Source: Cohnella rhizoplanae
GTDB taxonomy: Bacteria; Bacillota; Bacilli; Paenibacillales; Paenibacillaceae
DNA length: 64,000 nt
Direction: 5' to 3'
Assembly: GCF_948329515.1 (NCBI RefSeq)
Contig: NZ_CAOJCN010000001.1
Coordinates: 492,776 to 556,775 of the forward strand
The notes below the pieces were generated by a model. The model made no database searches, was not told the DNA's origin, and saw only the letters and a program-made list of their open reading frames with translations. Numbering within the stretch: the stretch's first letter is position 1; the number at the start of each line of letters is the position of its first letter. Shown here piece by piece: positions 52,161-60,206 of this stretch. The translations under genes were made by a program, and so were the position numbers.

Positions 52161-52882
52161 GCAAAAGGGTGCTTATCGCCGGCGGGGCGAGCGGGATCGG
52201 CGCGGCGACCGCGGAAGCGTACAGGCAGGCGGGCGCCGAGACGGCCGTGTTCGACATCTCGTTCAAGGCGAAGCGAAGCGGCGAAGGAAGGCTGGAGCTG
52301 CCGGTCGATCTGTCCGACGCGGCCGCGGTCGACGCCGCGTTCGCGCGTCTCTGGCGGCATTGGGACGGCCTCGACGTCCTCGTCAACAATGCCGGCGTCG
52401 AGCTGGTCGCCACGCTCGAAGAGACGACCGAGGCCGCCTGGGACCGGCTTATGGGCGTTAACCTGAAAAGCGTGTTTCTATGCTGCAAAGCCGCGCTGCC
52501 GAAGCTTAAGCAGTCGCGCGGCTGCATCGTGAATACGGCATCCCAGCTTGCCTTCGTCGGGGCCGGCAGCTTCACGGCTTATACCGCGTCCAAGGCGGCG
52601 GTCGTCAACTTCACGCGCAGCCTGGCGCTCGAGACGGCGGCGTACGGCGTACGGGTCAACTGCATCTGCCCGGGCGCGATCGATACGCCGCTGCTGCGAC
52701 GCCAGTTCGAGGGCAAGCGGGGGCCGCAGGGCACGATCGACGATCTGGTCGGCCTGCATCCGCTCGGCAGACTGGGAAGGCCCGAGGAAATCGCGAACTG
52801 CATATTGTTCCTCAGCAGTCCGCTCGCGTCCTTCGTGACGGGGAGCGCGATGCTGGCGGATGGCGGATACACGATTCAATAA
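52145..52882 (+). CDS. short-chain dehydrogenase/reductase
   Basis: The 245-residue SDR has AGGASGIGAAT near residues 12-22, VNNAGVE near 83-89, the serine in NTASQLAF and YTASKAAV near 146-153. It ends GSAMLADGGYTIQ. It would oxidise or reduce a hydroxyl or carbonyl group with NAD(P). The ATG at 52145 overlaps the previous stop codon (ATGA), with GAGGAGG ten bases upstream. It is cotranscribed with the amidohydrolase genes. The aspartate after strand two (FDIS) suggests NAD preference. Confidence 0.87.
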   Translation: MMNLAGKRVLIAGGASGIGAATAEAYRQAGAETAVFDISFKAKRSGEGRLELPVDLSDAAAVDAAFARLWRHWDGLDVLVNNAGVELVATLEETTEAAWDRLMGVNLKSVFLCCKAALPKLKQSRGCIVNTASQLAFVGAGSFTAYTASKAAVVNFTRSLALETAAYGVRVNCICPGAIDTPLLRRQFEGKRGPQGTIDDLVGLHPLGRLGRPEEIANCILFLSSPLASFVTGSAMLADGGYTIQ

Positions 52883-52907
52883 CGGATAGCGGGGAGACGA
52901 AGAAGCG

Positions 52908-54245
52908 ATGAGAGATAACTTGCTGATAACGAACGCTACGATCTTGACGGTGAATACGGGCGATGAAGTCGTGCACGACGGCGCGCTCCTGATCGAAAAG
53001 GGACGAATCGCGGATATCGGTCCATCGGCAGCGCTCGAGGCTAAGTATGCCGGCGTGGAAACGCTGGACGCAACCGGGCACGTCCTGCTGCCGGGTCTCG
53101 TAAACCTGCATCTGCACTCCGGACTCATCCGCGGGACGGCGGAGGATCTGCCCGTTTTCGAATGGCTGACCAAGTACGTCGATCCCAAGCATCGCGCGCT
53201 TACGGAAGATATCGCGTTCGCTGCCGCGCGTCTGAGCTATACGGAAGCGATCCTGTCCGGGACGACCTGCGTGATGGATATGTACCGCTTCATGCACAAG
53301 TGCGCGGACGCCGCCGAGACGCTAGGCCTACGCGCGACGCTGGCGCCCTACGTCGTCGACAAGCCCGGCATGGACTACTTCGAATCGCTCGATACGAACG
53401 TGCAGCTCGTGCGCGACCGCAACAAGACGGGCGGCGGCCGAATCCAGGTATGGTTCGCGCTCGAGCATCTGACCTATTGCACGGAAGACGCTTATCGGAA
53501 GGCCGCGGCTTACGCAGAGAAATACGATACCGGCATCCATACCCACGGCGAAGAATCGATCGAGATGGCCAGGCGTCTGCACGCGCAGACGGGACGCTGG
53601 CCGGTAGAGCTCTTCTATGACCGCGGCATTCTCGGCCCCAAGACGGTGCTCGCCCACTGCGTCTGGCTGCAGGACGCCGAGATGGAACTGCTCGCCCGCA
53701 CCGGGACGGCCGTCGCGCATTGTCCGGTCAGCAACCTGAAGCTCGGCTCCGGCATCGCGCCGGTCAAGGAGCTGCTCGATCTGGGCGTCACGGTCGGCAT
53801 CGGCACCGACGGCGTCAAGGAGAACAACAATCTCGACATGCTCGAGGAGCTGAAGTTCGTGCCGCTGCTGCAGAAGGCGCGCCTGCTGGACGCGACGGTC
53901 ATCAAGGCGGAGACGGCGCTGCGGATGGCCACGATCGACGGCGCGCGGGCGCTCGGACTGGACGGCGAGATCGGGTCGCTCGAGATCGGCAAGAAGGCGG
54001 ACCTGATCGCCGTCGACTTCCGCAAGCATCACCTGACGCCGATCATACGGGGCAAGTACGACAATGCGGTCAGCAATCTCGTCTACTCGGCCTCGGGCGC
54101 GGACGTGAACCATGTGTTCGTCGACGGCAAGCCGCTCATGCTGGGCCGCAAGCTGCTCACTGCCGACGCAGAGGACGTTCGCCGCTCCGCGCAGTCGGCC
54201 GCGGAGCGTCTGTTCGAGCTGCGCGAGCCGTTCGTGCCGGCTTGA
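52908..54245 (+). CDS. TrzA/MtaD-type amidohydrolase
   Basis: The 445-residue enzyme has the amidohydrolase metal site HLHSG (in LVNLHLHSGLIRGTAEDLPVFEWL), THGEES, LAHCVWL and GTDGVKENNNLDMLEE. It is closest in pattern to the S-adenosylhomocysteine/MTA deaminase and triazine hydrolase group, which remove amino groups or halogens from aromatic N-heterocycles. GGGGAGACG precedes the ATG. It follows the SDR gene after 25 bases. Which ring it acts on is unknown. Confidence 0.85.
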   Translation: MRDNLLITNATILTVNTGDEVVHDGALLIEKGRIADIGPSAALEAKYAGVETLDATGHVLLPGLVNLHLHSGLIRGTAEDLPVFEWLTKYVDPKHRALTEDIAFAAARLSYTEAILSGTTCVMDMYRFMHKCADAAETLGLRATLAPYVVDKPGMDYFESLDTNVQLVRDRNKTGGGRIQVWFALEHLTYCTEDAYRKAAAYAEKYDTGIHTHGEESIEMARRLHAQTGRWPVELFYDRGILGPKTVLAHCVWLQDAEMELLARTGTAVAHCPVSNLKLGSGIAPVKELLDLGVTVGIGTDGVKENNNLDMLEELKFVPLLQKARLLDATVIKAETALRMATIDGARALGLDGEIGSLEIGKKADLIAVDFRKHHLTPIIRGKYDNAVSNLVYSASGADVNHVFVDGKPLMLGRKLLTADAEDVRRSAQSAAERLFELREPFVPA

Positions 54246-54302
54246 TATTCCCCGGAACCGTCCGCGCATCTCTGACTTCCCTATACGAGGAGGAACTTGG
54301 TT

Positions 54303-55508
54303 ATGGCTTATAAAGTGACGAACGACGTTCTAGAGGTGCTGTCCCAGCTCGGACCTTCCCTGCTCGAGACCAAGGAGGCCCGGTCGATGCCCGCCGAGTG
54401 TTATACGAGCGAATCTTTCTTCGCGTTCGAAAAGGAAGCGGTGTTCGGCCGGAGCTGGCTGTGCGTGGGCCGGCAGGAGCAGGTGCCGTATGCCGGAGAC
54501 TACTATACGCTGCAGCTGAACGACGATCCGATCATCGTGACGCGGGCCAAGGATATGTCCATTCACGTTATCTCCGCCGTCTGCCAGCATCGGGGCCATC
54601 TCGTCGCGGAGGGCTCCGGCAACTGCAAAAATTTCCGCTGCCCGCTGCACTGGTGGACGTATGGGATGGACGGAGAGCTGATCTCCGCGCCCGAGATGAT
54701 TCGGATCGAGCCGTTCGACATTCTGAGGCACGACCACAGCCTGCCCCCGCTGAAGGTGGAGATTTGGAACGGTTTTATTTTCGCCCACTACGACCCGGAC
54801 GCGGAGCCGCTGGCGCCGACGCTCGCCAAGCTCGACGAGGAGATGAAGAACTACCGCCTGCACGAGCTGACGGCGATGCCGTTCGTCGATATCGAGGGCG
54901 AGTGGAACTGGAAGATCATGATCGAATCCTCCATCGAGCCCTACCATACGAACTATCTGCACAAAGGTCCGCACGACTTCGCGCCAAGCCAGCTCGCCGG
55001 CTTCGTCGACTACGAGGACGGAGACGGACAGATCATGCATCCGACCGGCTTCACGCATATCGACGCCGGCTTCTCGCCGGACATGTCCGCGAACTTCCCG
55101 CCGATCGCAGGATTGACCGCGGAGCAGCGCCAGCGCATGACGATCGCGACGGTGCCGCCGATGCTGACGCTGGGCTTGATGCCGGACCAGGTGTTCTGGA
55201 ACATCATCCTTCCGGACGGGCCGGGCAAGATTCTGTTCCGCTCGGGACTGCTGTACCCGCCGGAGACCGTCGCGCTGCCCGACTTCGCGGAGCGCTACGA
55301 GCAGGCCAACGAGAGCATCCAAGAGATTAACGCGCAGGATCTCGCGGCCAACGCCTCGCTGCAGAAGGGGCTATACTCCAAGCTGTCGAGACGCGGACGG
55401 TACGCGGCGCTTGAACGCACGCTGCCCCAGCTCAACCAATGGCTCGCGAGGCGCTATCTCGATTATGTGTCGGCGCAGGGGTTGTCGGTCGAGCTGGAAA
55501 AGGCTTGA
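54303..55508 (+). CDS. Rieske [2Fe-2S] aromatic-ring oxygenase, large subunit
   Basis: The 401-residue protein has the Rieske cluster ligands Cys94-x-His96 in CQHRGH and Cys113-x2-His116 in CPLHWW, and the mononuclear iron motif ESSIEPYHTNYLHKGPHD near residues 202-219. It would use O2 to hydroxylate or N-dealkylate a substrate in the cytoplasm. GAGGAGG lies nine bases before the ATG at 54303. No ferredoxin or reductase gene is present in the cluster, so electrons must come from partners encoded elsewhere. Confidence 0.9.
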   Translation: MAYKVTNDVLEVLSQLGPSLLETKEARSMPAECYTSESFFAFEKEAVFGRSWLCVGRQEQVPYAGDYYTLQLNDDPIIVTRAKDMSIHVISAVCQHRGHLVAEGSGNCKNFRCPLHWWTYGMDGELISAPEMIRIEPFDILRHDHSLPPLKVEIWNGFIFAHYDPDAEPLAPTLAKLDEEMKNYRLHELTAMPFVDIEGEWNWKIMIESSIEPYHTNYLHKGPHDFAPSQLAGFVDYEDGDGQIMHPTGFTHIDAGFSPDMSANFPPIAGLTAEQRQRMTIATVPPMLTLGLMPDQVFWNIILPDGPGKILFRSGLLYPPETVALPDFAERYEQANESIQEINAQDLAANASLQKGLYSKLSRRGRYAALERTLPQLNQWLARRYLDYVSAQGLSVELEKA

Positions 55509-55520
55509 GGGAGCGCGCAT

Positions 55521-56351
55521 ATGACGATGCCGATTCTGAACGCGGGGGCGGAAGGGGCGAGCTCGATCGTGCTTGAAGGCGCCGGGGGCATCAGGCTGCG
55601 CTTGCTGCAGCGCGGCAGCCCGCAGGGCCGCCCCGTAATATTTCTGCACGGCATTACGGAAAATGCATCCGCCTTCGACCCGCTCCTGCGGGCGCTGCCC
55701 GGCCATCTCCGTCCGATGGCGCTCGATCTGCGCGGCAGGGGCCGGTCCTTCAAGCCGGAGTCGGGGTATCGGCTGTCCGACTATATGGCGGACCTGCTGA
55801 TCGTATGCAACGGCTTGAGCGGCTACGCCGAGCGGCCCGTGCTCGTCGGCCACTCGATGGGTGCGCGGATCGCGGCGGCGTTCGCGGCGACGTATCCGGA
55901 TATGGCGGGCGGGGCGGTGCTCATCGATCCGCCGCTCTCCGGACCGGGCCGGGCCGCGTTTCCGCTGCCGCTGTCGCGCTTCGTCGACCCGAAGAAGGCG
56001 ATCGACGAGGGGCGGTACGACGACTTCCGGTCGTACTATACGTCGTCTGGTTTCGATTACGAACGCAAGGCGCTGGAGCTGCAGGCGTGCGCGTTGCCGG
56101 CGATCGAGCAGTCGTACGCGGCGATGAACGCGGAGCCGTTCCACGCCTATTACCGGATGCTGCGCCTGCCCGCGCTGCTCGTCGCGGCCGGGCTCGCTCC
56201 CTTTATCTCCGAGGACGCGGAGGAGGAGCTCCGGGCGATGAATCCGGGCGTACGCACGGAGCGCTACGCGGACGTCGGGCACGAGGTGCACAAGCTCGCG
56301 CCGGAGCGGCTGCTGTCGACGCTGACTGCTTTTATCGCGTCGCTGTCGTGA
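55521..56351 (+). CDS. alpha/beta hydrolase resembling N-formylmaleamate deformylase
   Basis: The 276-residue alpha/beta hydrolase has the nucleophile Ser112 in VGHSMGAR, FLHGITEN with the oxyanion hole near 41-48, ALDLRGRGRS near 67-76 and the histidine in VGHEVH (His254). The stretch from VGHSMGAR to DPPLSGPGRAAFP recalls NicD, the N-formylmaleamate deformylase of bacterial nicotinate degradation, as I remember it. With the neighbouring maleate-isomerase-family gene it suggests handling of a formyl-amide or imide after ring cleavage. GAGGGAG precedes the ATG. Confidence 0.75.
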   Translation: MTMPILNAGAEGASSIVLEGAGGIRLRLLQRGSPQGRPVIFLHGITENASAFDPLLRALPGHLRPMALDLRGRGRSFKPESGYRLSDYMADLLIVCNGLSGYAERPVLVGHSMGARIAAAFAATYPDMAGGAVLIDPPLSGPGRAAFPLPLSRFVDPKKAIDEGRYDDFRSYYTSSGFDYERKALELQACALPAIEQSYAAMNAEPFHAYYRMLRLPALLVAAGLAPFISEDAEEELRAMNPGVRTERYADVGHEVHKLAPERLLSTLTAFIASLS

Positions 56352-56468
56352 GAGGCGCGGAGCCGCTCCGGCGGAAGGTTGAGATCAGATGTTTTACGAG
56401 ATCGCACGGAGAGCATGATTCGGAAGCCGGCCGAGGGCCGGCTAACTTGATTCAAGGAGGCAGTTGAC

Positions 56469-57827
56469 GTGCAGCATCACATTCAGGAAATCTGGCCGGA
56501 AGGCATGCCGCGCCCGGGCATTCCTTACAGCCCCGCCATCCGGGCGGGAGATTGGCTGTTCGTGTCGGGGCAGTCGGCCTCCGACCTGGTGACCGGGCTT
56601 GCGGCCGAGGCGGTCGTGCCCGCGGCGTTTCCGTATTATCAGGACGCGGTGGCGAAGCAGGCGGCCGTGCTGTACGGGCGCGTCGGCGCGATCGTGGAAG
56701 CGGCGGGCGCCAAGCCCGAGCAGGTCGTGCGCGTCAACCAGTGGTATGTCGCCGGCATGGCGTCGCCGGATTATCGGACCGGCGATCTGACGGTAAACAA
56801 CAAGCGCTACGTGCAGGAGAAAAACCGTTACTTCACCAAGCTGAGCCCGCCCAGTACGGGCATCGGCGTTCGCGGCACGCTGGTCGAGGGAGCGTTAGTC
56901 GAGGCCGACTTCACGGCGCGGCTGGACGGCGACATACCGGAGAAGGTGTCCGCGCCGGGGCTGCCGAAGCCGGCGGCGGGATTCGCCGAGGGCGTGCGGA
57001 TGGGGCACTGGGTGTTCCTGTCCGGCGATCTGGCCTCGGACTGGAAGGGGAATTGGGGCGCGGAGGCGTACGACGGCGGCGGGCTGAACGGCTTGGCGCC
57101 GGAGGCGCGCACGGGCGGGCTGTTCTGGGGCGACGAGCCGTGCGCCAAGCAGACGGATTATATATTGTCCCGGCTAAGCAAGGTGGCGGAGGCGGCCGGC
57201 ACGAGTCTGGCGCTGGCGGTCAAAGCCTATGTATACCTCGCCGATCCGAGCGACTACGCCGCGTTCGAGGATACGTGGGCCAAGTGGTTTCCGGATACGT
57301 CGGCGGCGCCGGCGCGCATTCTCGTGCCGAACGTCGAGATCGGCGCCAGGGGCTGCCGCGTCGAGATCGGACTCGACCTGCTCATGCCTGCGGCGGCGCA
57401 TCTGAAGAAGCCGGTCGCCGGCGGATGGTCGCCCAAGAGCAAGGAGCCGGCCGCGGTGCGCGCGGACGATTTGATTTTCTTCAGCGGCCTGATGGCGACC
57501 GATCCCGGCGCAGGTCTGGCTGCCGAGGCGGCGCAGCCGCCAGGTTTGCCGTACTTCGGCACGCCGGGCAAGCTGCAGATGCGATATATTCTGCAAAAGG
57601 CGAAACGCATCGCCGAAGCGGCAGGCGTCGACCTGCGGCAGGTCGTCAAAGCGACGCTGTACTTTACGGACCTGCGTCTCTACGCCGGCGCGATGGAAGC
57701 GTGGGCCGAAGCGTTCGCGGACGGGCACAAGCCGGCGGTCACGGCGGTGGAGATCAATCGCGGCCTGTGGGTGCCCGGCTGCGGCATTATGGCGGATCTG
57801 ACGCTGTACGATCCGCAGGAAGCATGA
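56469..57827 (+). CDS. triple-domain RidA/YjgF-family protein
   Basis: The 452-residue protein consists of three RidA-like units: about residues 1-155 (GDWLFVSGQSASDL), 160-315 (GHWVFLSGDLASDW, PARILVPNVEIGARGCRVEI) and 325-452 (ADDLIFFSGLMATDP). RidA proteins hydrolyse reactive enamines/imines. Only the middle unit keeps the arginine in PAR that corresponds to the catalytic one. The start is GTG at 56469 after AAGGAGG. It overlaps the next gene (ATGA). Three units in one chain is unusual. The role is probably release of ammonia from an enamine intermediate. Confidence 0.85.
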   Translation: MQHHIQEIWPEGMPRPGIPYSPAIRAGDWLFVSGQSASDLVTGLAAEAVVPAAFPYYQDAVAKQAAVLYGRVGAIVEAAGAKPEQVVRVNQWYVAGMASPDYRTGDLTVNNKRYVQEKNRYFTKLSPPSTGIGVRGTLVEGALVEADFTARLDGDIPEKVSAPGLPKPAAGFAEGVRMGHWVFLSGDLASDWKGNWGAEAYDGGGLNGLAPEARTGGLFWGDEPCAKQTDYILSRLSKVAEAAGTSLALAVKAYVYLADPSDYAAFEDTWAKWFPDTSAAPARILVPNVEIGARGCRVEIGLDLLMPAAAHLKKPVAGGWSPKSKEPAAVRADDLIFFSGLMATDPGAGLAAEAAQPPGLPYFGTPGKLQMRYILQKAKRIAEAAGVDLRQVVKATLYFTDLRLYAGAMEAWAEAFADGHKPAVTAVEINRGLWVPGCGIMADLTLYDPQEA

Positions 57828-58615
57828 GGCCGGCGGACGCGGCGGCAGGAGCGATGCTGGCGCCGCGCGGCAGACGGATCGGCATGCTGACGCCTTCCTC
57901 CAATACGGTGCTCGAGCCGGTGACCTCGGCCATTATGTCCAGCGTGCGGGGTGCGACCGTCCATTACGCCCGACTGCGCGTCACGCAGATCACGCTGGGG
58001 GAAGACGCGGGCGCCCAATTCGCCGCGGAGCCGATGCTCTCCGCCGCCGTCCTGCTGGCGGATGCGCACGTCGACGTCATCGTCTGGAACGGAACGTCGG
58101 GCAGCTGGCTTGGGCTCGATCGCGACCGGTCGCTGTGCGCGGCCATCTCGACGGCCGCGGGCATACCGGCGACGACGTCCGCGCTGGCGCTGGCCGAAGC
58201 CTACCGGGCGCTCGGCGTCCGCCGCATCGGACTCGTCACGCCTTATACGGACGACGTGAACGAGGCGATCGCCGCGCGCTATGCCGACGCGGGGCTGGAA
58301 TGCCCGGTCAGGCTGGGCTGCGGATTGTACGTCAACGAGGAGTTTGCTTGCGTCGCGCCGGACGTCGTCGAAGCGATGATCAGACGAGCGGCGGCTTCGC
58401 CGGACGTTGAGGCGGTGGCGGTCGTGTGCACCAATATGAACGGAGCTGCGCGATCCGCCGCGCTCGAGCGCGAATATGGCAAGCCGATACTGGATTCGGT
58501 AGCGGTGACCGCCTGGCAGGCGCTGCGCATGGCCGGCGTGCCGCGGACCGGGCTGGCCGCGAGCTGGGGCGGCGTGTTCGATATACCGCAGGATGAAGCC
58601 TGCGGGGGAGGTTGA
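57824..58615 (+). CDS. maleate isomerase/arylmalonate decarboxylase-family enzyme with one catalytic cysteine
   Basis: The 263-residue protein has GMLTPSSNTVLEP near residues 23-35, VIVWNGTSGSW near 85-95 and AVVCTNMNG near 199-207, the two half-sites of the Asp/Glu racemase superfamily. Maleate isomerases and racemases carry cysteine at both sites. Here the first is Gly90 and only Cys202 remains, the pattern known for arylmalonate decarboxylase. It may decarboxylate a malonate-like product, or isomerise by a one-cysteine mechanism. The start overlaps the RidA stop codon. Confidence 0.8.
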   Translation: MRPADAAAGAMLAPRGRRIGMLTPSSNTVLEPVTSAIMSSVRGATVHYARLRVTQITLGEDAGAQFAAEPMLSAAVLLADAHVDVIVWNGTSGSWLGLDRDRSLCAAISTAAGIPATTSALALAEAYRALGVRRIGLVTPYTDDVNEAIAARYADAGLECPVRLGCGLYVNEEFACVAPDVVEAMIRRAAASPDVEAVAVVCTNMNGAARSAALEREYGKPILDSVAVTAWQALRMAGVPRTGLAASWGGVFDIPQDEACGGG

Positions 58616-58618
58616 GCG

Positions 58619-59857
58619 ATGGAGAAGCAGTCTATCGACCTCATTGCGGGCGCCACGGATCCTGCGCGAGACGGGCGGATCGACATACTTATCCGGGATG
58701 GAACGATAGAGCGCATCGTTCCGGCCGGACATGGAGTTTACGGTGACGATCGTCGCGTTTTCGACGCATCTGGCATGATCGTCACGCCCGGGCTCGTCGA
58801 GACGCATATCCATCTGGACAAGGCGTTCCTGTCCGAACGGCTCCCGCGTCCGGCGTCGGGCCTCGGCGAGGCGATCGCCATGACGGCGGCGCTTAAGCCG
58901 GGCTACACGGCGGAGGACGTGACCGCAAGATCCCGCCGCGCGCTGGACCGGGCGATGTCGTTCGGCGTGTCGGTGCTGCGGGCGCAGACGGAGATCGATC
59001 CGGTGCTCGGGCTGATCAGCTTCGAGTCGGCGCTCGCGCTCAAGACGGAGATGGCGGATCGGATGGCGCTGCAGCTCGTCGCGTTTCCCCAGGAGGGGAT
59101 CTTCAACCGGCCGGGGACGGAGGAGCTCATGCGCGAGGCCGTGCGCAGAGGGGCCGATGCGGTCGGCGGCATTCCGTACAACGACCGCGATGCCGCCGAG
59201 CATCTGGAATTTGTATTCCGGCTTGCCGCCGAATCCGGTCTGCCGGTCGACCTGCACGTGGATTTTTCGGACGATCCGGACCAGCTCGCCATCCTTGACG
59301 TCATTCGCTGCACGCACGAATACGGCCTGGAAGGACGCGTCTGCGCGGGGCATCTGACCTCGCTGGGGTCCGTTCCGCCCGATCGTGCGCGCCGGATCGC
59401 GGCCGGCATGGCCGGCGCGGGCATCCACGTATTCGCGCTGCCCGCGACCGACCTATATCTAGGCGGGCGAGGCGATACGCACGCCGTCCGCAGGGGGATT
59501 ACGCCGGCGAGGCTGCTCCTCGAGGCTGGCGTCAACGTCTGCTTCGGCACGAACAACCTGCGCAACGCCTTCACGCCGTTCGGCACGGGCGACCCGCTGG
59601 ACATCGCGCTGCTGCTCGCGCAGACGACCTACATGGGCACCGAGGCAGATGCGCGTCTCCTGCTCGGCATGTGCACCGACAAGGCCGCGCTCGCGATCGG
59701 CTTCGACGACTATGGCCTCCGCCCCGGCGCGCCTGCCGACTTCGCGCTGATCCGCGCGGACCGCGTGACGGATCTGATCTGCGATCGTCCGCGCGAGCGC
59801 GCGGCGATCCGACGGGGCAGGTTGCTCGAGAGCGGACCTCCCGGGTCATACCGGTAA
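58619..59857 (+). CDS. cytosine deaminase/AtzC-like amidohydrolase
   Basis: The 412-residue enzyme resembles cytosine deaminase and N-isopropylammelide amidohydrolase: VETHIHLDKAFLSERLPRP, VDLHVDFSDDPDQLAILD, CAGHLTSLGS and CFGTNNLRNAFTPFGTGDPLD. The HxH and following histidines for the metal are present, but the usual catalytic Asp of the last motif reads Asn (GTNNLRN), which may mark a subfamily or altered chemistry. The ATG at 58619 lies three bases after the previous stop with GGGGGAGG upstream. A hairpin terminator ends this transcript. Confidence 0.82.
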   Translation: MEKQSIDLIAGATDPARDGRIDILIRDGTIERIVPAGHGVYGDDRRVFDASGMIVTPGLVETHIHLDKAFLSERLPRPASGLGEAIAMTAALKPGYTAEDVTARSRRALDRAMSFGVSVLRAQTEIDPVLGLISFESALALKTEMADRMALQLVAFPQEGIFNRPGTEELMREAVRRGADAVGGIPYNDRDAAEHLEFVFRLAAESGLPVDLHVDFSDDPDQLAILDVIRCTHEYGLEGRVCAGHLTSLGSVPPDRARRIAAGMAGAGIHVFALPATDLYLGGRGDTHAVRRGITPARLLLEAGVNVCFGTNNLRNAFTPFGTGDPLDIALLLAQTTYMGTEADARLLLGMCTDKAALAIGFDDYGLRPGAPADFALIRADRVTDLICDRPRERAAIRRGRLLESGPPGSYR

Positions 59858-59926
59858 GGCGCCGAACCTGTATCTTCATGCGAGCCTTAGTGCCAATAAG
59901 CGCTCGCGCAACGTACTTCCAGCAAG

Positions 59927-59962
59927 CGCGCCTTCCCGGTTCCCGGGTCAGGCGCGTTTCTT
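59927..59962 (+). terminator. intrinsic terminator after the first part of the catabolic cluster
   Basis: CGCGCCT and AGGCGCG enclose an inner CCCGG/CCGGG stem and are followed by TTTCTT, 70 bases after the amidohydrolase stop codon. Confidence 0.78.
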
Positions 59963-60066
59963 GTCATGCGTGCCAGCCGCGTTTTCTTGGAAATGAAAAC
60001 GAATACCTCAATCAGAAGTGGGAATACCTGTCCAAACTCTTACATTAAATCCAGGGTCGCTGTTGC

Positions 60067-60157
60067 TATTTCATGAAATATTCTGAATATATGTCATTAA
60101 ACCTAACGCTACTGATTGTCAAAACGAAATAAAATCACTAATATGTAATATATATTA
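60067..60157 (+). promoter_or_regulatory. pucR promoter with palindromic operators
   Basis: TTGTCA (60116-60121) and TAATAT (60139-60144) are 17 bases apart. A 14-base perfect palindrome TATTTCATGAAATA (60067-60080) lies upstream and a 12-base palindrome TAATATATATTA (60146-60157) covers the predicted start. They are candidate sites for the PucR protein or another regulator. The surrounding 59963-60206 is AT-rich and contains nothing else recognisable. Confidence 0.6.
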
Positions 60158-60206
60158 ACGCAATAGAAGTCGGCATCCGATCCTCAACCTAAAGGAGTGG
60201 CGAAAG

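Noticed and set aside
56552..58615. 687-codon plus-strand frame
   Set aside because: Only its last third, from 57824, is the real maleate-isomerase-family gene. The rest is an out-of-frame shadow of the triple RidA gene.
49810..59857. complete nicotinate degradation pathway
   Set aside because: The NicD-like and maleate-isomerase-family genes suggested it, but no dihydroxypyridine dioxygenase, maleamate amidase or 6-hydroxynicotinate monooxygenase gene is visible and the isomerase lacks one cysteine.
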